A stretch of DNA of 10,294 nt. It comes from an uncultured Bacilli bacterium. GTDB taxonomy: Bacteria > Bacillota_I > Bacilli_A > RF39 > UBA660. Below are positions 7,433 through 10,294 of this stretch, in pieces. The notes under the pieces were generated by a model. It made no database searches. It was not told where the DNA came from and saw only the letters and a list, made by a program, of their open reading frames with translations. How positions within the stretch are numbered: the first letter of the stretch is position 1; every line of letters begins with the position of its first letter. The stretch covers positions 1 to 10,294 of the forward strand of contig CALVPO010000049.1 of assembly GCA_944351345.1 (NCBI GenBank). The letters are read 5' to 3'. A program made the position numbers and the translations under genes.

Positions 7433-7458
7433 TAGGTTAGAAAAGATTGGAGTTAAGT

Positions 7459-8043
7459 ATGAATAATAATTTCATTTTTGGGGGAATATTTGCATTTTCT
7501 ATTTTGTTACTTGGAATAGTTTTTCTTGTTCTTATTATTAATATTGTTGGTAGATGGTGTTTATTTAAGAAGGCCGGTAAAAATGGATGGGAAGCTATTA
7601 TCCCTTTTTATAGTGATTGGGTATATGTAGAAATTGCTCAGCTAAATTATTGGTGGTTCTTTCTTGTTGTTTCTAATTCTATTGCTAATTTTCTATCTGA
7701 TGATTTGGGGTCTATTTTTTATTTTGTGAGTTTGATTGCGCTGTTTGTTTGCAATTATAATATAAGTAAAAAATTACATAAAGATACTGTATTTGCAGTA
7801 CTTATGACTATTTTTCCTTTTATATTTGTGACAATGGCTGGGGTATCTAGTAATTATAAATGGGATGACAGTGTTAAAGTTGGTAAAAATGGACCATTTG
7901 GTAATAATGAGAATGATGATAATTTTGCAAGTACTAGTGATAATGATAATATAAATAATAGTGATGTTAAATATTGTCCTTATTGTGGTAAACAAAATAA
8001 TAATAATGATAAATTTTGTAGTAATTGTGGAAGGGAAATATAA
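7459..8043 (+). CDS. DUF5684-like membrane protein with C-terminal zinc ribbon
   Basis: Function unknown. The 194-residue product begins with a hydrophobic helix (about 7-31). It is followed by WCLFKKAGKNGWEAIIPFY (33-51), the hallmark of small membrane proteins grouped as DUF5684. More hydrophobic segments span about 65-100 and 111-128. A polar Asn/Asp-rich linker (about 147-170) leads to a zinc ribbon with CPYC (173-176) and CSNC (187-190), four Cys suited to bind one Zn. I chose ATG 7459-7461 because GGAG (7449-7452) lies 6 nt upstream; a TTG four codons earlier overlaps that site. The ribbon is probably cytoplasmic, by analogy with other zinc-ribbon membrane proteins. It shares a likely transcript with ylmH. 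The family assignment is from memory of the WxxFxKAGxxGWxAIIPxY pattern. Confidence 0.75.
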   Translation: MNNNFIFGGIFAFSILLLGIVFLVLIINIVGRWCLFKKAGKNGWEAIIPFYSDWVYVEIAQLNYWWFFLVVSNSIANFLSDDLGSIFYFVSLIALFVCNYNISKKLHKDTVFAVLMTIFPFIFVTMAGVSSNYKWDDSVKVGKNGPFGNNENDDNFASTSDNDNINNSDVKYCPYCGKQNNNNDKFCSNCGREI

Positions 8044-8080
8044 TTTATTTCTTTTTGTTTGACTTTTTGGAGGGATTTTG

Positions 8081-8770
8081 ATGAGTAATGATTATAATAT
8101 TAAGAAAAATGTTGATAAGATAAGAAATGGTGGCTATACTTATTTTTTAAATCCAGGTATTGTTAATGAAATTAAATATATGTTATCTAAAGATGAATAT
8201 AATATATATAAGCCTTATCCTGATAGTGATAAGGTTATTTTGTATACTCTACTTGTTCCTAAGATAAGATTATTTTTAATTGAAAGTTATTTTTCTCTTA
8301 CACATGCTGAGATACTTGGTAGTTTGTTTGCACTTAATATTAATGATGAAGTTTTTGGGGATATAGTTATTGATGGTGATAATTATTATTTATATGTAAT
8401 GGATGAAATTTATGATTTTATTTTAGATAATTTTACTATGGTTGGTAATAAGAGTATAAAATTAATTGAAGTGCCTTTAGATACTTTAGAGAATTATTAT
8501 AGAAAATATGAAAAATTGGAATTTGTTGTTTCTAGTTTGAGAGCGGATGCTGTTATTGCAAGAATTATTTCTAGTAATAGAGAGACTGTTAAGAATAAGA
8601 TTAAAAATAAAGATATTTTGGTTAATTATAAGGTACTTGCTAATAATTCTTATGTTTTTAGAGATGGAGATATTTTTAGTATTAGGAAGTTTGGAAAGTA
8701 TAAATTTAGTGGGGTTGTTAAGATGACTAAAAAAGATAACTATGTTATTTGTTGCTACAAATATTTATAG
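8081..8770 (+). CDS. ylmH: YlmH (RqcP2-like) S4-domain RNA-binding protein
   Basis: YlmH binds stalled 50S subunits carrying peptidyl-tRNA and takes part in bacterial ribosome quality control. The product has 229 residues, slightly short of the usual 255 or so, mainly at the N terminus. The N-terminal half shows FLNPG (22-26), LTHAEILGSLFALNI (73-87), GDIVID and the segment MDEIYDFILDNFTMVG, all typical of YlmH. The S4 RNA-binding domain spans about 151-215: SSLRADAVIARI at its start, a KNKIKNKDILVNYKV middle and GDIFSIRKFGKYKF (196-209). ATG 8081 is preferred over TTG 8078 because GGAGGG (8069-8074) lies 6 nt before it. In many Bacillota ylmH sits in the sepF-ylmG-ylmH-divIVA-ileS cell division cluster. 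Here it follows a membrane protein gene by 37 bp and ends at a terminator. Confidence 0.9.
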   Translation: MSNDYNIKKNVDKIRNGGYTYFLNPGIVNEIKYMLSKDEYNIYKPYPDSDKVILYTLLVPKIRLFLIESYFSLTHAEILGSLFALNINDEVFGDIVIDGDNYYLYVMDEIYDFILDNFTMVGNKSIKLIEVPLDTLENYYRKYEKLEFVVSSLRADAVIARIISSNRETVKNKIKNKDILVNYKVLANNSYVFRDGDIFSIRKFGKYKFSGVVKMTKKDNYVICCYKYL

Positions 8771-8782
8771 TCATCTTTTTTT
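8720..8782 (+). terminator. Intrinsic terminator overlapping the 3' end of ylmH
   Basis: AAGATGACTA (8720-8729), inside ylmH, pairs perfectly with TAGTCATCTT (8768-8777), which contains the stop codon, and a run of seven T (8776-8782) follows. The 38-nt loop is long, but a small hairpin within it (8736-8740 with 8744-8748) shortens the effective distance. On the minus strand no T-run follows, so it acts for the plus strand only. Confidence 0.7.
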
Positions 8783-8791
8783 GTTAATTAA

Positions 8792-8808
8792 ATATAAATT
8801 TTTTATAT
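8792..8808. repeat. AT-only inverted repeat between convergent genes
   Basis: A perfect 7-bp stem with a 3-nt loop lies between the stops of convergent ylmH and the TasA-like gene. It could help end transcription from either side. It is made only of A and T and lacks a clean T-run on the minus strand, so terminator function is doubtful. Confidence 0.25.
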
Positions 8809-8813
8809 TAGTT

Positions 8814-9365
8814 TTATTTTACTGTTGATTGTTGAGTTGATTCTGCATATATGTATCCTGAATATTTAGTTTTATCATAAGCTCTATCAGTTGTTACATT
8901 CGAATCTACCCAAATGTATATTTTATATGTAGTTGCTGTTGTTGATAGTGAGATATTAGATAATAATAAAGTTTGGGCTCCTTTTTGAGTTATTGTTCCT
9001 TCTGATTTTACTGTATCTCCTTGTAGAACTTTATATTTTAGTGCTCCATCCGTTATTGGTGCTGTTGTTCCTTCAGAATTTGTATATATATATATATCTG
9101 ATGTTGTATATATTTGACAGCTAGCGTCTTTTTTTAGGGTTACTTCTGTTTTGGCTCCTTCTAAATAATTATTTGTCGCTGATAGATTGCTAGAATTAAT
9201 AACTTGTCCACTATATGACACTTGAAAGCAACCTGCTTGTCCTGTTGTTGAATTATTGCTAATTCGAGCATTTAGAAAGGCATAAGTTCCGCCTAATGTT
9301 AATGTTATTAATAAAATTATTAAAAATACTAATTTTATATATTGCATTTTAGTTTTTCTATCCAT
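8814..9365 (-). CDS. Secreted TasA/camelysin-like protein with SipW-type signal peptide
   Basis: The 183-residue product has a basic N terminus, a hydrophobic core (about 10-25), then GGTYAFLNARISNN (25-38). This resembles the region around the SipW cleavage site in TasA (GGGTWA-AFND), so processing after A29 is predicted. The mature part is rich in Ser, Thr, Asn and Tyr, with alternating beta-type strands and only two Cys (46 and 83), which could form a disulfide outside the cell. No cell-wall sorting motif or second membrane segment is present. In TasA/CalY proteins the mature form is a matrix fibre or surface protein; that role here is inference, and overall similarity beyond the signal region is weak. 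Start ATG 9363-9365 has AAGGGG 10 nt upstream. A promoter lies at 9401-9429. No sipW gene is in the window. It could also be a lineage-specific surface protein of unknown type. Confidence 0.6.
   Translation of the reverse strand: MDRKTKMQYIKLVFLIILLITLTLGGTYAFLNARISNNSTTGQAGCFQVSYSGQVINSSNLSATNNYLEGAKTEVTLKKDASCQIYTTSDIYIYTNSEGTTAPITDGALKYKVLQGDTVKSEGTITQKGAQTLLLSNISLSTTATTYKIYIWVDSNVTTDRAYDKTKYSGYIYAESTQQSTVK
9083..9097. repeat. Dinucleotide TA tract inside the TasA-like gene
   Basis: Fifteen uninterrupted alternating T/A bases lie within codons for Ile and Tyr near residues 90-94. The current length keeps the frame open. Gain or loss of one TA unit would shift the frame about half way through the protein. 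Confidence 0.6.
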
Positions 9366-9400
9366 ATTATCAATGCCCCTTAATTTTATTTTCTATTATA

Positions 9401-9429
9401 ATGATAGCAAAAATGTTATTTTTTTTCAA
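9401..9429 (-). promoter_or_regulatory. Sigma-A-type promoter of the TasA-like gene
   Basis: The minus strand shows TTGAAA (9424-9429), exactly 17 nt, then TATCAT (9401-9406). A second -10-like TATAAT follows directly (9395-9400). Transcription would begin near 9394, about 30 nt before the ATG. No clear terminator ends the corA-like gene just upstream, so some read-through is possible. Confidence 0.6.
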
Positions 9430-9460
9430 GTACTAGAGGGTTATTTCTAAATTAGTTTAA

Positions 9461-10294
9461 TTAAAGCATATTTTTGTTTTTTAGAATTACTGCTGCTATT
9501 ATGGAAAGGATAATTGATAATAAAAATATTATGAAAAATGATAAGGGATTATCACTAAACATTCCTAGAGGAACGTTCATTCCCATAAAACTTGCTACTA
9601 TGGTTGGTATTGATATTACTATTGTAAGACCTGCTAGAAATTTCATTATTTTATTTAGATTATTTGATATTATTGTACCAAATACTTCTATAGTGCTACT
9701 TAGAATACTACTGTAGATACTGGCCATTTCTATTGCTTGCTGATTTTCGATGATGACATCTTCTAATACGTCTATATCTTCTTCATATAATGGAATCAGA
9801 TTAGTTTTTTGCAATTTTTCTAATACTATATCGTTTGATCTTAGGGACGTTGAGAAATAAACTAAGCTTTTTTGAAGATGCATTAGTTTTAAAAGGTCAT
9901 TATTGCTTGTTGATTTTTTTAATGATTTTTCACTTTTATTTGTTTCTTCGTTTATTTTTTCTAGATCTTTTATATAACCAGATGCTACTTTTAGCATTAT
10001 TTGTATAGTAAAACGACTCTTTTTTTCGGTATAGAAGTTTTTTACTTTTCCTTGAATGAAGTCGTTAAATATATCTGTTTCTTTTGTACACATTGTTACT
10101 ATGTATTCGTCGTTTACTTGTAGTATTACTAATGGTACGGTTACGCTGACATTATAAGTTGTATGTTTTTCAAACGTTGGGATATCTAGAACTATTAGTC
10201 TATAATTATCTTCTACTTCTGTACGTGCTTGCTCTTCTTCATCTAGAAATTTGGCAAGATCCATTTCTGATATACCTATGCTTTTTGATAATAG
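9461..10294 (-). CDS. corA: CorA-family divalent metal ion transporter, 5' end cut by window end
   Basis: CorA proteins are pentameric channels in the cytoplasmic membrane that take up Mg2+ (some carry Co2+, Ni2+ or Zn2+). The visible frame gives 277 residues of about 310 and stays open to the last base, so ATG 10262-10264 is internal: the ten codons before it fit the family's N-terminal region (ISEMDLAKFLDEEEQAR). A cytoplasmic alpha/beta domain and long helices come first, including LYEEDIDVLEDVIIENQQAIEMA. Two C-terminal membrane helices follow. The first ends with the signature GMN (codons at 9575-9583) in SFMGMNVP, and the protein ends in a short basic tail. The residue before GMN is Met where Tyr or Phe is common, which is tolerated in the family. 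Which metal it carries cannot be told from sequence. It is on the same strand as the TasA-like gene, 95 bp upstream of it. Confidence 0.93.
   Translation of the reverse strand, partial: LLSKSIGISEMDLAKFLDEEEQARTEVEDNYRLIVLDIPTFEKHTTYNVSVTVPLVILQVNDEYIVTMCTKETDIFNDFIQGKVKNFYTEKKSRFTIQIMLKVASGYIKDLEKINEETNKSEKSLKKSTSNNDLLKLMHLQKSLVYFSTSLRSNDIVLEKLQKTNLIPLYEEDIDVLEDVIIENQQAIEMASIYSSILSSTIEVFGTIISNNLNKIMKFLAGLTIVISIPTIVASFMGMNVPLGMFSDNPLSFFIIFLLSIILSIIAAVILKNKNML

Noticed and set aside
10262..10264. Start of the CorA gene at this ATG.
   Set aside because: No ribosome binding site is present, and the frame continues upstream to the window end with family-like sequence, so the gene is cut, not short.

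Overview
The window comes from a very AT-rich, low-GC Gram-positive bacterium of the Bacillota. This rests on the Bacillus-type EF-Tu, EF-G, S7 and S12, on a ClpC-type (not ClpA or ClpB) unfoldase, on a CwlJ-like cortex hydrolase, and on strong AGGAGG ribosome binding sites. The very low GC, compact spacing and Asn/Lys/Ile-rich proteins recall the small-genome gut Bacilli (for example the RF39 group), but that placement is inference. The standard stop codons TAA and TAG and the TGG Trp codons give no hint of a changed genetic code.

Region 1 (1-4256, minus strand) is the str operon in the order rpsL (S12), rpsG (S7), fusA (EF-G), tuf (EF-Tu, 3' end outside the window). A near-consensus promoter lies at 4227-4255, followed by a leader of about 95 nt with a stable hairpin. 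A second, weaker promoter may lie between fusA and tuf. S12 carries Ile at a position that is Pro in almost all bacterial S12 proteins.

Region 2 (4359-6656, minus strand) is clpC, a full-length two-ATPase Hsp100 unfoldase with a ClpP-docking loop. It lies directly upstream of the str operon, without ctsR/mcsA/mcsB beside it and without a recognisable CtsR or CIRCE box.

Region 3 (6791-8783, plus strand, divergent from clpC) holds three genes: a CwlJ-like spore cortex hydrolase, a small membrane protein of the DUF5684 type with a C-terminal zinc ribbon, and ylmH, an S4-domain RNA-binding protein known from ribosome quality control. The region ends in a terminator whose rising arm is inside ylmH.

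Region 4 (8814-10294, minus strand, convergent with region 3) holds a secreted TasA/camelysin-like protein with a SipW-type signal peptide and its own promoter, and upstream of it a CorA-type metal ion transporter cut by the window end.

Most of the window is housekeeping: protein synthesis (str operon), rescue of stalled ribosomes (YlmH) and protein turnover (ClpC). I see no CRISPR, insertion sequence, tRNA, rRNA, prophage or toxin-antitoxin unit, and no clear case for a wholly new system. The parts most worth a second look are the S12 substitution, the str leader, the CwlJ-like enzyme, the zinc-ribbon membrane protein and the TasA-like protein.
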